Shown: positions 42,832 through 51,265 of the stretch, piece after piece
Position numbering within the stretch: the first letter of the stretch is position 1
Layout: each line of letters opens with the position of its first letter
DNA from: Pseudomonas viridiflava
Lineage (GTDB): Bacteria > Pseudomonadota > Gammaproteobacteria > Pseudomonadales > Pseudomonadaceae
Reading direction: 5' to 3'
DNA length: 64,000 nucleotides
Assembly (NCBI RefSeq): GCF_900573885.1
Contig: NZ_UPSE01000493.1
Location: 620,001 to 684,000, forward strand
Position numbers and translations under genes: made by a program
The notes under the pieces: generated by a model
What the model saw: the letters and a program-made list of their open reading frames with translations, nothing else
Told to the model about the DNA's origin: nothing
The model's database searches: none

Positions 42832-44265
42832 TTAGCGCATCAACTGCTTGATCATGCGCTGCTGCTCCATGATCTCTTTCTGTCTGGCGTCGATTTTCGA
42901 GGCCAGCGGGAAGTTGTTGATGGCGCGGCGTTTGGCAAAGTCCAGTTGTTCCAACGCCTGGTCAAAATCAGCCATCAATGCGAAGTATTCGGCACGCGCC
43001 TGATGCAGGCCGATGATATCGCCCGCCTGACCTCGCACTTCGGCGATCTGGTACCAGACATCTGGGTCGTTAGGCCGCGCTTTCAGCAGTTCTTCCAGCG
43101 CTTTCTGCGCCTGCGGTGCCTGGTTCTGTTTCAGCATCAGATCGATCCGGCTCTGTTGCAGCGGATAGTCGTCCGGGAACTGGCCCAGCATTTTGTCGAC
43201 GCGCTGTTTGGCATCCGGCAGGCGATTGGCGGTGATATCCAGGTCAACTTGCGCGAGGTTATAGGTGATGTTGTTGGGCTCTTTTTTCAGCAGGATTGCC
43301 AGGCTGTCGCGGGCTTCGTTTAATTGGCCGTTCTTCACCTGCGCCAGCGCCAGGCCGTAGCGCGCGGCGTCCATGCCCGGATCATCCTGCAACATGGCGC
43401 GGAAGCGCTTGCCGGCGATGCCGGGCGTTTCTTCAAAGGTGAGCTGCACGCGTGCGCGCATCAGCTGGTATTGCAGCGTGTCTTCACGACCCGTCGCGCC
43501 ATATTGTTCGGCGCGGTTGCGGGTGTCAGCGATACGCGATTCGGTTACCGGGTGAGTCAGCAAGAATTCGGGCGGACGTTTGTCGTAGCGATACTGGCGG
43601 GCCATGCGTTCGAACATGTTTGGCATTGCACGCGGGTCGTAACCGGCGCGCTCCAGATTCACCACGCCTACTCGGTCTGCCTCCTGCTCGTTCTGACGCG
43701 AGAAGCGCAACTGGTTCTGAATGGCCGCCGCCTGGGTGCCCATGATGGTTGCCATACCGACGTCCCCCGCACCTGCAGCCGCCGCGATAATGCCGGCCAG
43801 CATCGCCGCCATCACCGGAATCTGCATCTGCTGTTGGGCCTGCAAGCCTCGGGCGTAGTGGCGTTGAATCAAGTGCCCCAGTTCGTGCGCCAGTACTGCG
43901 GCGTATTCCGCCTCGGTCTGGGCGTACAGGAACAGGCCGCCGTTCACGCCGATCACGCCACCGGGCGCGGCGAAGGCGTTGATCTGCGGGTCTTTGATGA
44001 GGATGAATACCAGGCGGTGGTCGTGCAGGTCGCTGGTTTCGGCGAGCTTGTACACGCTGCTTTCCACAAACGCCTTGAGCTGCGGGTCGTTCAGCTGCGG
44101 CACCTGGCTGCGCACCACGCTCAGCCAGGCACGGCCCAGTTGAAACTCCTGCTCCGGCGAGACGATCGACGAACTCGAGTCGCCCAGCGAGGGCAGGTCG
44201 TCGGCGATGGCAGGGGAGGCGAGCAAGCAGGCGAGTGACAGCAGAGTGGGGCGCAGAAGATTCAT
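42832..44265 (-). CDS. bepA: M48 family metalloprotease with TPR domain (BepA-like)
   Basis: 477 residues with a signal peptide (MNLLRPTLLSLACLLASPAIA). Periplasmic M48 peptidase: HEXXH motif in VLAHELGHLIQRHYARG and the third ligand in QNEQEADRVGV. The C-terminal half carries TPR repeats (ARYGLALAQVKNGQLNEARDSL; DVWYQIAEVRGQAGD). E. coli BepA assists LptD assembly and degrades misfolded outer-membrane proteins. The start at 44265 places the signal peptide at the N-terminus, with AAGAG upstream; the frame is open for 93 codons more without support. Confidence 0.93.
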   Translation of the reverse strand: MNLLRPTLLSLACLLASPAIADDLPSLGDSSSSIVSPEQEFQLGRAWLSVVRSQVPQLNDPQLKAFVESSVYKLAETSDLHDHRLVFILIKDPQINAFAAPGGVIGVNGGLFLYAQTEAEYAAVLAHELGHLIQRHYARGLQAQQQMQIPVMAAMLAGIIAAAAGAGDVGMATIMGTQAAAIQNQLRFSRQNEQEADRVGVVNLERAGYDPRAMPNMFERMARQYRYDKRPPEFLLTHPVTESRIADTRNRAEQYGATGREDTLQYQLMRARVQLTFEETPGIAGKRFRAMLQDDPGMDAARYGLALAQVKNGQLNEARDSLAILLKKEPNNITYNLAQVDLDITANRLPDAKQRVDKMLGQFPDDYPLQQSRIDLMLKQNQAPQAQKALEELLKARPNDPDVWYQIAEVRGQAGDIIGLHQARAEYFALMADFDQALEQLDFAKRRAINNFPLASKIDARQKEIMEQQRMIKQLMR

Positions 44266-44362
44266 GCACGGAGCTCTTGGAGGCAAAGTCGCTACTGTAG
44301 CCGCCATGGCGGTCGGCTGACCACCTCGGTATCCTGATCCACCGATTTTGGAGCCCGATTTA

Positions 44363-44602
44363 ATGAGTGATGCTGTGAACGTGGATGCCGAGCTGGATGC
44401 CAGCGGCCTCAATTGCCCGCTGCCGCTACTCAAGGCCAAGCTCGAACTCAATCGTCTGGCCAGTGGCGCCGTATTGAAAGTCACTGCCACCGACGCCGGC
44501 TCGCAACGGGACTTCCACGCCTTCGCCAGGCTCGCCGGCCACACGCTCTTGCATGAAGAAGTAGACGCTGGCGTTTACCGCTACTGGTTGCGCAAGGCCT
44601 AG
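44363..44602 (+). CDS. TusA-like sulfur carrier protein
   Basis: 79 residues. SirA/TusA motif LDASGLNCPLPLLKAKLELNRLASG with the reactive Cys in NCPLP at residue 18. The P. aeruginosa homologue at this place (PA1006) is linked to nitrate respiration and molybdenum cofactor metabolism; a similar role is inferred. GGAG 10 bases before the ATG supports the start. It diverges from the protease and lies 22 bp before the permease. Confidence 0.9.
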   Translation: MSDAVNVDAELDASGLNCPLPLLKAKLELNRLASGAVLKVTATDAGSQRDFHAFARLAGHTLLHEEVDAGVYRYWLRKA

Positions 44603-44624
44603 TTCAAGCCGTTAAGGAATTGTG

Positions 44625-45695
44625 ATGTTCAACGTGTTACGCAATTGGGTGCAGCGCTATTTCTCGGACGAACAGGCCGTGGTGCTCGCGGTGCTGCTGG
44701 TGGTGGCATTCGCGGTCATTCTGACCTTTGGCGGCATGCTGGCGCCGGTACTCGCCGGCCTGGTGCTGGCGTTTCTGATGCAGGGTCTGGTGCGTACCCT
44801 GCAGCGCATGCGCGTGCCGAAGGTGGCGGCGGTGTGGCTGGTTTTCGCCTGCTTCCTCGGTCTTTTAGGCGTTTGCCTGCTGGTGATGGTGCCATTGCTC
44901 TGGCAACAAGTGATCAAGCTGTTCAACGAACTGCCGGGCATGCTCGGCAAGTGGCAGTCGCTGCTGCTGTTGCTTCCCGAGCGTTATCCACAGCTGGTTT
45001 CCGACGAGCAGGTGCTGCACCTGATAGAAGTGGTGCGCAATGAAATCGGCAGTTTTGGCCAGATGGCGCTGACGGTTTCGCTGTCCAGTCTGCCCCTGCT
45101 GGTCAATGCCATGATCTATCTGGTTCTGGTGCCGATTCTGGTGTTTTTCTTTTTGAAGGACGGCGCGTTGATCGCGCGCTGGATGCGCAGTTACCTGCCC
45201 CGAGAACGCACCCTGATCACGCGAGTGGCAAGGGAAATGAACCAGCAGATCGCCAACTACATCCGCGGCAAAGTGATCGAGATTCTGATCTGCGGTGGTG
45301 CTACCTATGTGGCTTTTATCGCGCTGGGCCTCAACTACGCGGCACTGTTGGCACTGCTGGTCGGGCTTTCGGTTGTGGTGCCTTACGTCGGGGCCGTGGT
45401 CGTGACGGTGCCGGTTGCTCTTATCGCGTTGTTCCAGTGGGGCTGGGGCGATCAGTTCATTTACCTGATGGCCGTGTACGGCATCATCCAGGCGCTGGAT
45501 GGCAACGTGCTGGTGCCGCTGTTGTTCGCCGAAGCGGTGAATCTGCATCCGGTCGTCATCATTTGCGCCGTACTGCTGTTTGGCGGCCTGTGGGGGTTCT
45601 GGGGAATCTTCTTTGCCATTCCGTTGGCAACGCTGTGCAAGGCATTGCTCGACGCCTGGCCCCGGCAGGAACCGGTGGTGGCGCCGTTGATGTGA
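44625..45695 (+). CDS. AI-2E family transporter
   Basis: 356 residues, about seven membrane helices. Family blocks include VVLAVLLVVAFAVILTFGGMLAPVLAGLVLAFLMQGL at the N-terminus and YGIIQALDGNVLVPLLFAEAVNLHPVVIICAVLLFGG at the C-terminus. Substrate unknown. AAGGAA precedes ATG 44625 (GTG 44622 is possible). Paralogue of 9908-11026 but clearly distinct in sequence. Likely co-transcribed with the TusA-like gene. Confidence 0.9.
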   Translation: MFNVLRNWVQRYFSDEQAVVLAVLLVVAFAVILTFGGMLAPVLAGLVLAFLMQGLVRTLQRMRVPKVAAVWLVFACFLGLLGVCLLVMVPLLWQQVIKLFNELPGMLGKWQSLLLLLPERYPQLVSDEQVLHLIEVVRNEIGSFGQMALTVSLSSLPLLVNAMIYLVLVPILVFFFLKDGALIARWMRSYLPRERTLITRVAREMNQQIANYIRGKVIEILICGGATYVAFIALGLNYAALLALLVGLSVVVPYVGAVVVTVPVALIALFQWGWGDQFIYLMAVYGIIQALDGNVLVPLLFAEAVNLHPVVIICAVLLFGGLWGFWGIFFAIPLATLCKALLDAWPRQEPVVAPLM

Positions 45696-45714
45696 ACGCT
45701 TGCCGCTCACGCAC

Positions 45715-45743
45715 AAAAAAGCCCGGCATCTAGCCGGGCTTTT
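45715..45743. terminator. Bidirectional rho-independent terminator
   Basis: AAAAAAGCCCGGC and GCCGGGCTTTTC around ATCTA, between convergent permease and bcp. Confidence 0.9.
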
Positions 45744-45762
45744 CGTATGCGGTCGGTGTTGC

Positions 45763-46236
45763 TCAGTTGATGTTCAGGGCCTGCGCGGCGGCCAGAACGG
45801 CATCGACATGCCCAGGCACTTTCACGCCACGCCACTCCTGACGCAAAACGCCATTGGCGTCGATCAGGAAGGTGCTGCGATCCACGCCCAGGTACTCCTT
45901 GCCGTACAGCTTTTTCAGCTTGATCACATCGAACAACTGGCAAAGCGCTTCGTCTTTGTCAGACAGAAGCTCGAACGGGAATTCCTGCTTGCACTTGAAA
46001 TTCTCGTGGGACTTCAAGCTGTCGCGGGACGCGCCGAACACTTCCGTGTTCGCCGCTTTAAAGGCCGCGTACTGATCGCGAAAGCCCTGGCCCTCGGTGG
46101 TGCAGCCCGGCGTGCTGTCTTTGGGATAGAAATAAATCACCACCTGCTGGCCTTTCAGCGCCGAGAGAGTGATTTGCTTGCCGCTGGTGGCCGGCACGGT
46201 GAAGTCCGCCACAGCCTGGTCGAGAGAAACGCTCAT
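45763..46236 (-). CDS. bcp: Thioredoxin-dependent peroxiredoxin (BCP/PrxQ)
   Basis: 157 residues, thiol peroxidase. Peroxidatic Cys in YFYPKDSTPGCTTEGQGFRD near residue 45. The resolving Cys that many BCPs place five residues later (CxxxxC) is absent; Gly is there. Other cysteines (KCKQEF, ALCQLF) might resolve, otherwise it acts as a 1-Cys enzyme. Start at 46236 (MSVSLDQAVADF). gcvR lies 11 bp upstream in the same direction. Confidence 0.93.
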   Translation of the reverse strand: MSVSLDQAVADFTVPATSGKQITLSALKGQQVVIYFYPKDSTPGCTTEGQGFRDQYAAFKAANTEVFGASRDSLKSHENFKCKQEFPFELLSDKDEALCQLFDVIKLKKLYGKEYLGVDRSTFLIDANGVLRQEWRGVKVPGHVDAVLAAAQALNIN

Positions 46237-46247
46237 GCGGGACTTCC

Positions 46248-46808
46248 TTATGCAGGCGTTTGCGGACGCCAGGGTTCGATCAGGGCATCCAGGTTCAACG
46301 CGTCGGCGAAGTCGAGGAATTGGTCGCGCAGCCAACTGATCTGCGTGCCGGCTGGCAGCGTGACGGTCAGCGTGGCGTTGAGCATGGTGCCGCCGGTTTG
46401 CGGCGCGAGGTAGGTGTCGCAGGTGAGGTTTTCCAATTCCACATTGTGGTCGAGGAAGAACTGGCACAGCTCATTGAGAATGTCGGGACGGTACGCCGAG
46501 CTGACATAAGCGACATAAGGCAGCGCCTGCGGGCGGATTTCGGCAGCGGCGCTGCGCACCACGCTGGCGGTGAAAGCGTGCTTTTTAGACAGCGAGGGCA
46601 AGCTGGTTTCGAGGCGGGCCAGGGCGTCCCAGCTCCCCGACACCTGAACGACCAGCGCACTGTATTCACCATGACGACTCAACCGCGTGCTGACCACGGC
46701 GCAACGGTTCTCGTGGCTCGCGCGGCAGAGAATGTTGGTCAGCTCCATCGGGTTGGTGCCAAGGGCACTGATGACAAGGAATTGTTCGCGGACGATGGGG
46801 GTGGACAT
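46248..46808 (-). CDS. gcvR: Glycine cleavage system transcriptional repressor GcvR
   Basis: 186 residues with two ACT domains: MSTPIVREQFLVISALGTNPMELTNILCRASHENRC and PYVAYVSSAYRPDILNELCQFFLDHNVELENLTCDTY. In E. coli GcvR binds GcvA and glycine to control gcv genes. It precedes bcp and diverges from dapA, as in pseudomonads. Confidence 0.92.
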   Translation of the reverse strand: MSTPIVREQFLVISALGTNPMELTNILCRASHENRCAVVSTRLSRHGEYSALVVQVSGSWDALARLETSLPSLSKKHAFTASVVRSAAAEIRPQALPYVAYVSSAYRPDILNELCQFFLDHNVELENLTCDTYLAPQTGGTMLNATLTVTLPAGTQISWLRDQFLDFADALNLDALIEPWRPQTPA

Positions 46809-46975
46809 GCAGCATTCCTAAAGCGATGAGCGGTCGGCAGGTTAACTGTCGATCAAAGCCGGAAGGTTAGCGAAAACTGTCGCCGAGGGGAATGCTCATA
46901 GCGCGGTACTTCGCTTGTGCAAGGCAGGTGGCGCCAGTACCATTACGGCTCTCTTTTTCCGGCAGGAGCGGTTGC

Positions 46976-47854
46976 ATGATTGCGGGCAGTATGGTGGCAC
47001 TGGTCACGCCTATGGATGCGCAGGGTCGTCTTGATTGGGACGCGCTGAGCAAGCTGGTGGACTTCCACCTGCAAGAAGGCACCAACGCCATTGTCGCGGT
47101 CGGCACCACCGGTGAGTCGGCGACCCTGGATGTCAACGAACACATCGAAGTGATCCGCCGCGTAGTCGATCAGGTCGCGGGCCGTATTCCGGTCATCGCC
47201 GGCACGGGTGCCAACTCCACACGCGAAGCGGTCGAGCTCACCACCAATGCCAAGACCGCCGGCGCCGATGCGTGCCTGCTGGTCACTCCGTACTACAACA
47301 AACCGACCCAGGAAGGCTTGTATCAGCACTTCCGCCACATCGCCGAAGCCGTGGCCATTCCGCAGATTCTGTACAACGTTCCGGGCCGCACCGTGTGCGA
47401 CATGCTGCCGGAAACCGTTGAGCGCCTGTCGAAGATCTCCAACATTGTCGGCATCAAGGAAGCCACGGGCGACCTGCAACGCGGCCAGGAAGTGCTGGAC
47501 CGTGTGAGCAGCGATTTCCTCGTGTACTCCGGCGATGACGCCACCGCTGTAGAGCTGATGCTGATGGGCGGCAAAGGCAATATTTCCGTGACTGCCAACG
47601 TTGCACCGCGGGCCATGAGCGAGCTGTGTGCAGCCGCGATGGCCGGCGATGCCGTGACAGCCCGGGCGATCAACGACCGCCTGATGCCGCTGCACAAAAC
47701 GCTGTTCATTGAATCCAACCCGATTCCGGTGAAGTGGGCCCTGCAGGAAATGGGCTTGATGGTTGAAGGCATTCGTTTGCCGCTGACCTGGCTCAGTCCG
47801 CGTTGTCATGAACCGCTGCGTCAGGCCCTGCGCCAGTCCGGCGTATTGGTTTAA
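46976..47854 (+). CDS. dapA: 4-hydroxy-tetrahydrodipicolinate synthase
   Basis: First committed step of lysine and diaminopimelate synthesis. 292 residues, TIM barrel. Visible: MIAGSMVALVTPMDAQGRLD, GTTGESATL, the catalytic Tyr in ILYNVPGRTVCDM, and the Schiff-base Lys in GIKEATGDL near 161. GCAGGAG precedes ATG 46976. bamC follows after 18 bp. Confidence 0.97.
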   Translation: MIAGSMVALVTPMDAQGRLDWDALSKLVDFHLQEGTNAIVAVGTTGESATLDVNEHIEVIRRVVDQVAGRIPVIAGTGANSTREAVELTTNAKTAGADACLLVTPYYNKPTQEGLYQHFRHIAEAVAIPQILYNVPGRTVCDMLPETVERLSKISNIVGIKEATGDLQRGQEVLDRVSSDFLVYSGDDATAVELMLMGGKGNISVTANVAPRAMSELCAAAMAGDAVTARAINDRLMPLHKTLFIESNPIPVKWALQEMGLMVEGIRLPLTWLSPRCHEPLRQALRQSGVLV

Positions 47855-47872
47855 TTGAAGGAAGCACTACGC

Positions 47873-48991
47873 ATGAAGCGACTGGCCGGACTTTCTGCCC
47901 TTGCCTTGATCATTTCCAGCACCAGCGGTTGCGGGTGGCTGTGGGGTGAAGATGGTTATTTCCGTGATCGTGGCAGTGATTACCTGACCCAACACCAGAG
48001 CCCGGCGATGCAAGTGCCGCAGGGCTACGACGTGAAACCGCTGGACCCCTTGCTGCCCGTTCCGCGCAACGTGGCCGACTCCACAGTGCAGGGCGAATAC
48101 GACGTACCGCGTCCGCAACCGTTGGCTACGCAGGCCGATGCCAGCGAATTCAGCCTGCAGAAAAGCGGCGACGCCCGCTGGCTGGTGGCGCAACGTCCGC
48201 CGGCAGAAGTGTGGCCTGTGGCTCACCAGTTCTTTGAAGACAACGGCTTTCGCATCAGCGAAGACCGTCCACAGACCGGCGAATTCAGCACCGACTGGCA
48301 GCGCTTTGAAGAACTGTCCGCACCGATGGCCCGTCGTCTCAGCGGCCGTGTCGCCGATGTCGACCCGAAAAGCGAAACCCGCGTTCGCGTGCGTATCGAG
48401 CCGGGCGTTCAGCGCAACACCAGTGAAATTTATGTCGTAAGTGCCGAGCGTCCAGCCGACAGCACCGCCGACATCGCGTTCCCGAGCAAATCGACCAACG
48501 CCAGCCTCGACGCTGCGCTGCTGGACGAAATGCTCGCAAGCATGGCGCGCAGCGCTGAGCAGGGCGGATCGGTTTCCCTGCTGGCCGCACGCGATTTCGA
48601 CGCGCCAAGCCGCGTCAGCCTGACCGAAGACGGCAACAACAACCCGGTGCTGAACCTCGGCGCCGACTTCGACCGCGCGTGGTCGAGCGTGGGCCGTTCG
48701 CTGGAAACCGCCAACGTTCGCGTCGACGACCTAAACCGCAGCCTGGGCGTGTACTACATCAACCTGGCCGAAGGTGCGGAAAGCAAAGACAAGGAGCGCG
48801 GGTTCTTCAGCCGTCTGTGGAGCAGCGAGCCGACCAAAGAAGAGATCGACGCCCGTGCCGAACGTTACCAGGTGCGCTTGACCAAAGCCGCCGATAACGT
48901 ACAAGTCACCGTGGAGAAAGACCTCAACACCGTGGCGCCGGCCGAAGTGGCCCGTCGCGTACTGGCTTTGATCCAGGAAAACCTGGGCTGA
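47873..48991 (+). CDS. bamC: Outer-membrane protein assembly factor BamC
   Basis: 372-residue lipoprotein of the BAM complex. Signal with lipobox SSTSGCGW; the unstructured N-terminal region that binds BamD (YLTQHQSPAMQVPQGYDVKPLDPLLPVP) is well conserved, then two helix-grip domains. AAGGAAG precedes ATG 47873. dapA-bamC is a common pair. Confidence 0.95.
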   Translation: MKRLAGLSALALIISSTSGCGWLWGEDGYFRDRGSDYLTQHQSPAMQVPQGYDVKPLDPLLPVPRNVADSTVQGEYDVPRPQPLATQADASEFSLQKSGDARWLVAQRPPAEVWPVAHQFFEDNGFRISEDRPQTGEFSTDWQRFEELSAPMARRLSGRVADVDPKSETRVRVRIEPGVQRNTSEIYVVSAERPADSTADIAFPSKSTNASLDAALLDEMLASMARSAEQGGSVSLLAARDFDAPSRVSLTEDGNNNPVLNLGADFDRAWSSVGRSLETANVRVDDLNRSLGVYYINLAEGAESKDKERGFFSRLWSSEPTKEEIDARAERYQVRLTKAADNVQVTVEKDLNTVAPAEVARRVLALIQENLG

Positions 48992-48999
48992 TGTTCCAG

Positions 49000-49018
49000 C
49001 CGCCCTGGTTGGGCGGCA
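49000..49018 (+). terminator. Stem-loop after bamC
   Basis: GCCGCCC and GGGCGGC arms with a short loop directly after the bamC stop, without a T tract. Confidence 0.4.
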
Positions 49019-49060
49019 GGAGCGGGGCCTGAGGGTCCGTACAGCTCGCTCGATATCGAT

Positions 49061-49090
49061 AGGCGAAACCCCATGGTTTCGCCTGTTTCG
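49061..49090 (+). terminator. Hairpin between bamC and purC
   Basis: Perfect 10-bp stem, AGGCGAAACC and GGTTTCGCCT with loop CCAT, followed by GTTTCGTTT. It lies 23 bases before the purC start, so it could end the dapA-bamC transcript or attenuate purC. Confidence 0.55.
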
Positions 49091-49112
49091 TTTAATAAAG
49101 GCGGAAATTTCC

Positions 49113-49982
49113 ATGACCACTCCCTCCACCTTGAGCTTGAAGAAAATCTATTCCGGCAAGGTTCGTGACCTCTACGAAATCGACGACGCGCGCATGTTGA
49201 TGGTCGCCACCGACCGTCTTTCTGCTTTCGACGTCATCCTCGCCGAGCCGATTCCGGACAAAGGCAAGATTCTCACCGCCATCTCCAACTTCTGGTTCGA
49301 CAAGCTCGCCGACATCGTGCCCAACCACTTCACTGGTGATCGCGTCGAGGACGTTGTGCCAGCGGCCGAGCTGCCGTTGGTGGAAGGACGGGCCGTGGTG
49401 GCCAAGCGTCTGCAGCCCATCGCGGTAGAGGCGATTGTGCGCGGCTACATTGTTGGCTCCGGCTGGAAGGAATATCAGAAAAGCGGCACCGTCTGCGGCA
49501 TCCAGTTGCCGGCAGGGCTGAAAGAGGCTTCCAAGCTGGCCCAACCTATTTTTACGCCATCGACCAAAGCGGCCGTGGGCGATCACGACGAAAACATCTC
49601 GTATGAGCAGTGCGAGGCCGTGATTGGTAAGGAGCTGGCCGCCAAGGTCCGCGATACCGCCATCGCCTTGTACAGCGCAGCGGTGGAGTACGCCGCAACG
49701 CGCGGCATCATCATTGCTGATACCAAGTTCGAATTCGGCCTGGATGAAAACGGCACCCTGACCCTGATGGACGAAGTGCTGACGCCTGACTCCAGCCGTT
49801 TCTGGCCTGTCGAAAGCTACGTTGAAGGCAAGAACCCGCCCAGCTTCGACAAGCAGTTCGTGCGTGACTGGCTGGAGTCCACCGGTTGGAACAAAGAGCC
49901 ACCAGCGCCCGCAGTACCCGCTGGCGTCGCCCAGAAGACCGCCGACAAATACCGCGAAGCGCTGACCAAACTCACCGCGTGA
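49113..49982 (+). CDS. purC: SAICAR synthetase, long form
   Basis: Ligates aspartate to CAIR in purine synthesis. 289 residues, against about 236 in the P. aeruginosa and E. coli enzymes. Family marks: YSGKVRDLYEIDDARMLMVATDRLSAFDVIL, VVAKRLQPIAVEAIVRGYIVGSGW, IADTKFEFGLDENGTLTLMDEVLTPDSSRFWP, and the C-terminal YREALTKL. This pattern is that of the yeast ADE1-like/betaproteobacterial class. The place after bamC is where pseudomonads keep purC, which points to replacement in situ; the MBL-fold gene recalled between them in PAO1 is missing. Confidence 0.93.
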   Translation: MTTPSTLSLKKIYSGKVRDLYEIDDARMLMVATDRLSAFDVILAEPIPDKGKILTAISNFWFDKLADIVPNHFTGDRVEDVVPAAELPLVEGRAVVAKRLQPIAVEAIVRGYIVGSGWKEYQKSGTVCGIQLPAGLKEASKLAQPIFTPSTKAAVGDHDENISYEQCEAVIGKELAAKVRDTAIALYSAAVEYAATRGIIIADTKFEFGLDENGTLTLMDEVLTPDSSRFWPVESYVEGKNPPSFDKQFVRDWLESTGWNKEPPAPAVPAGVAQKTADKYREALTKLTA

Positions 49983-50002
49983 CGCTCAGGTTGGCAACGC
50001 AA

Positions 50003-50024
50003 AAGAGAGGCTCCGGCCTCTCTT
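50003..50024 (+). terminator. Hairpin after purC
   Basis: AAGAGAGGC and GCCTCTCTT with loop TCCG, 20 bp after the stop; little T tract. Confidence 0.5.
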
Positions 50025-50137
50025 GTGCGTTTAGGCGAGGGAAGGCCGCAAATTAGCGCAACCACCTGAAAGCAGGCGAAAATTTTCCATTTTTGGGTTT
50101 CACCAATCGCGTTTGTGCTGTTATCATGCGCGCCGCT

Positions 50138-50227
50138 GGGGAGATGCCGGAGTGGCCGAACGGGACGGATTCGAAATCCGTTGTGTTAGCGATAGCACCT
50201 AGGGTTCGAATCCCTATTTCCCCGCCA
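50138..50227 (+). tRNA. tRNA-Ser (anticodon CGA)
   Basis: 90 bases with encoded CCA. Acceptor GGGGAGA pairs TTTCCCC (one G-T wobble), anticodon arm CGGAT-TTCGAAA-like loop with CGA, a long variable arm (TGTGTTAGCGATAGCACC) as in class II tRNAs, and T arm AGGGTTCGAATCCCT. A plausible promoter is TTTCAC-17 bases-TTATCA just upstream. Confidence 0.96.
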
Positions 50228-50242
50228 TTATTCAAAACGAAG

Positions 50243-50280
50243 GCCCTCGAAATCGTCGCGATTTCGGGGGCTTTTGCTTT
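50243..50280 (+). terminator. Rho-independent terminator after tRNA-Ser
   Basis: GCCCTCGAAATCG and CGATTTCGGGGGC stem (one wobble) followed by TTTTGCTTTT. Confidence 0.85.
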
Positions 50281-50564
50281 TACGGCTCGGGCGTTCCTTG
50301 CCAAGCAACCTTCAAGGGCCGTTTCGCAACCATTGCCGAGCGCCATCCGTTGATCATCAGCCCCCGATTTCTATCCCATCAACCGGTAAAACTCTGCCTT
50401 CCTCGTTTTCGCTGATTCAATAGGATTGTCTCGGCCATCGGTACATCCTCCTCGCTCCGATGTCAGTCGTAATTGCCAGAAATTTCACTTGGATTTTCTC
50501 ATTCGTCTTAACGGCGAGCAGATGCCAATAGAGACCTTTATGACTTCGCCTTAGCGATTCTCGC
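50281..50564. other. Gene-free stretch between tRNA-Ser terminator and permease remnant
   Basis: No gene, promoter or clear repeat seen. Lower coding character than neighbours; probably decayed DNA left with the truncated permease. Confidence 0.4.
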
Positions 50565-51257
50565 GTGCTGCAACTCAATGGCAGTAGTTGTCTGTTGGCC
50601 GGAACGTTCTGGGAAGCCGCGTTCTTGCGATCGCTATTTAGCGGGGAGGCTGGAATTGTCGCGCTGACGTCTTTCGACAAGGGCCTTGCGGTGATGGGGC
50701 GGCAAGCCACGCGTCCTTCATTTGTCATCGCCCTGAGGCTGCATGATGAAGCCGATGCGTTCGCTGCAATGGCGCTGGTCACGACCTTTATGCAGACCCG
50801 CTACAGCGGCGCGCAGTTCGTGCTGGACTGGCCCGGTTCGCGGTTGTTGCCACTGAACGAATTGCTTGATCAGATTCGGCTCGTAGCAGTTCTGGTTGGG
50901 GCGCTGATCATGTTGATCTCAGCCGTGGCGATGGCTAACGCGATGCTCGCGCAGATTGGCCAGCGGCGTCGCGAGTTCGGTATCCGCTTGGCAATCGGTG
51001 CCACCCCGGGGGACCTGATACTGCAAACGCTGTTCGAGGTATTGGGCATCTTCGGCGGCGGCATGCTGGCCGGATTCGCTATTGCGCTCGCAATGATGTT
51101 CGCGTGGTGCGAGTTATCGGGATGGAATTTCGTGCTGTCGCCCTGGTTGTTCGTACTGAGCGCCAGCGTCACCTTCGTCTGCGCGCTGTGCAGTGGCGTT
51201 TACCCGGCTCTGAAGGCCGCGAGTATTCAGCCGATCGAGGCCATGCATCAGATTTAG
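50565..51257 (+). pseudogene. Truncated FtsX/MacB-like ABC transporter permease
   Basis: 230 residues corresponding to the C-terminal part of a MacB-type permease (about 400 residues). Three membrane helices of the FtsX domain remain: VAVLVGALIMLISAVAMANAMLAQIGQRRREFGIRLAIGAT, LFEVLGIFGGGMLAGFAIALAMMF, and WLFVLSASVTFVCALCSGVYPALKAASIQPIEAMH. The first helix and the front of the periplasmic domain are missing, and in-frame TGA (50541-50543) lies just upstream. No ATP-binding partner is nearby. Likely a remnant. Confidence 0.75.
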
Positions 51258-51265
51258 GGCACGCC

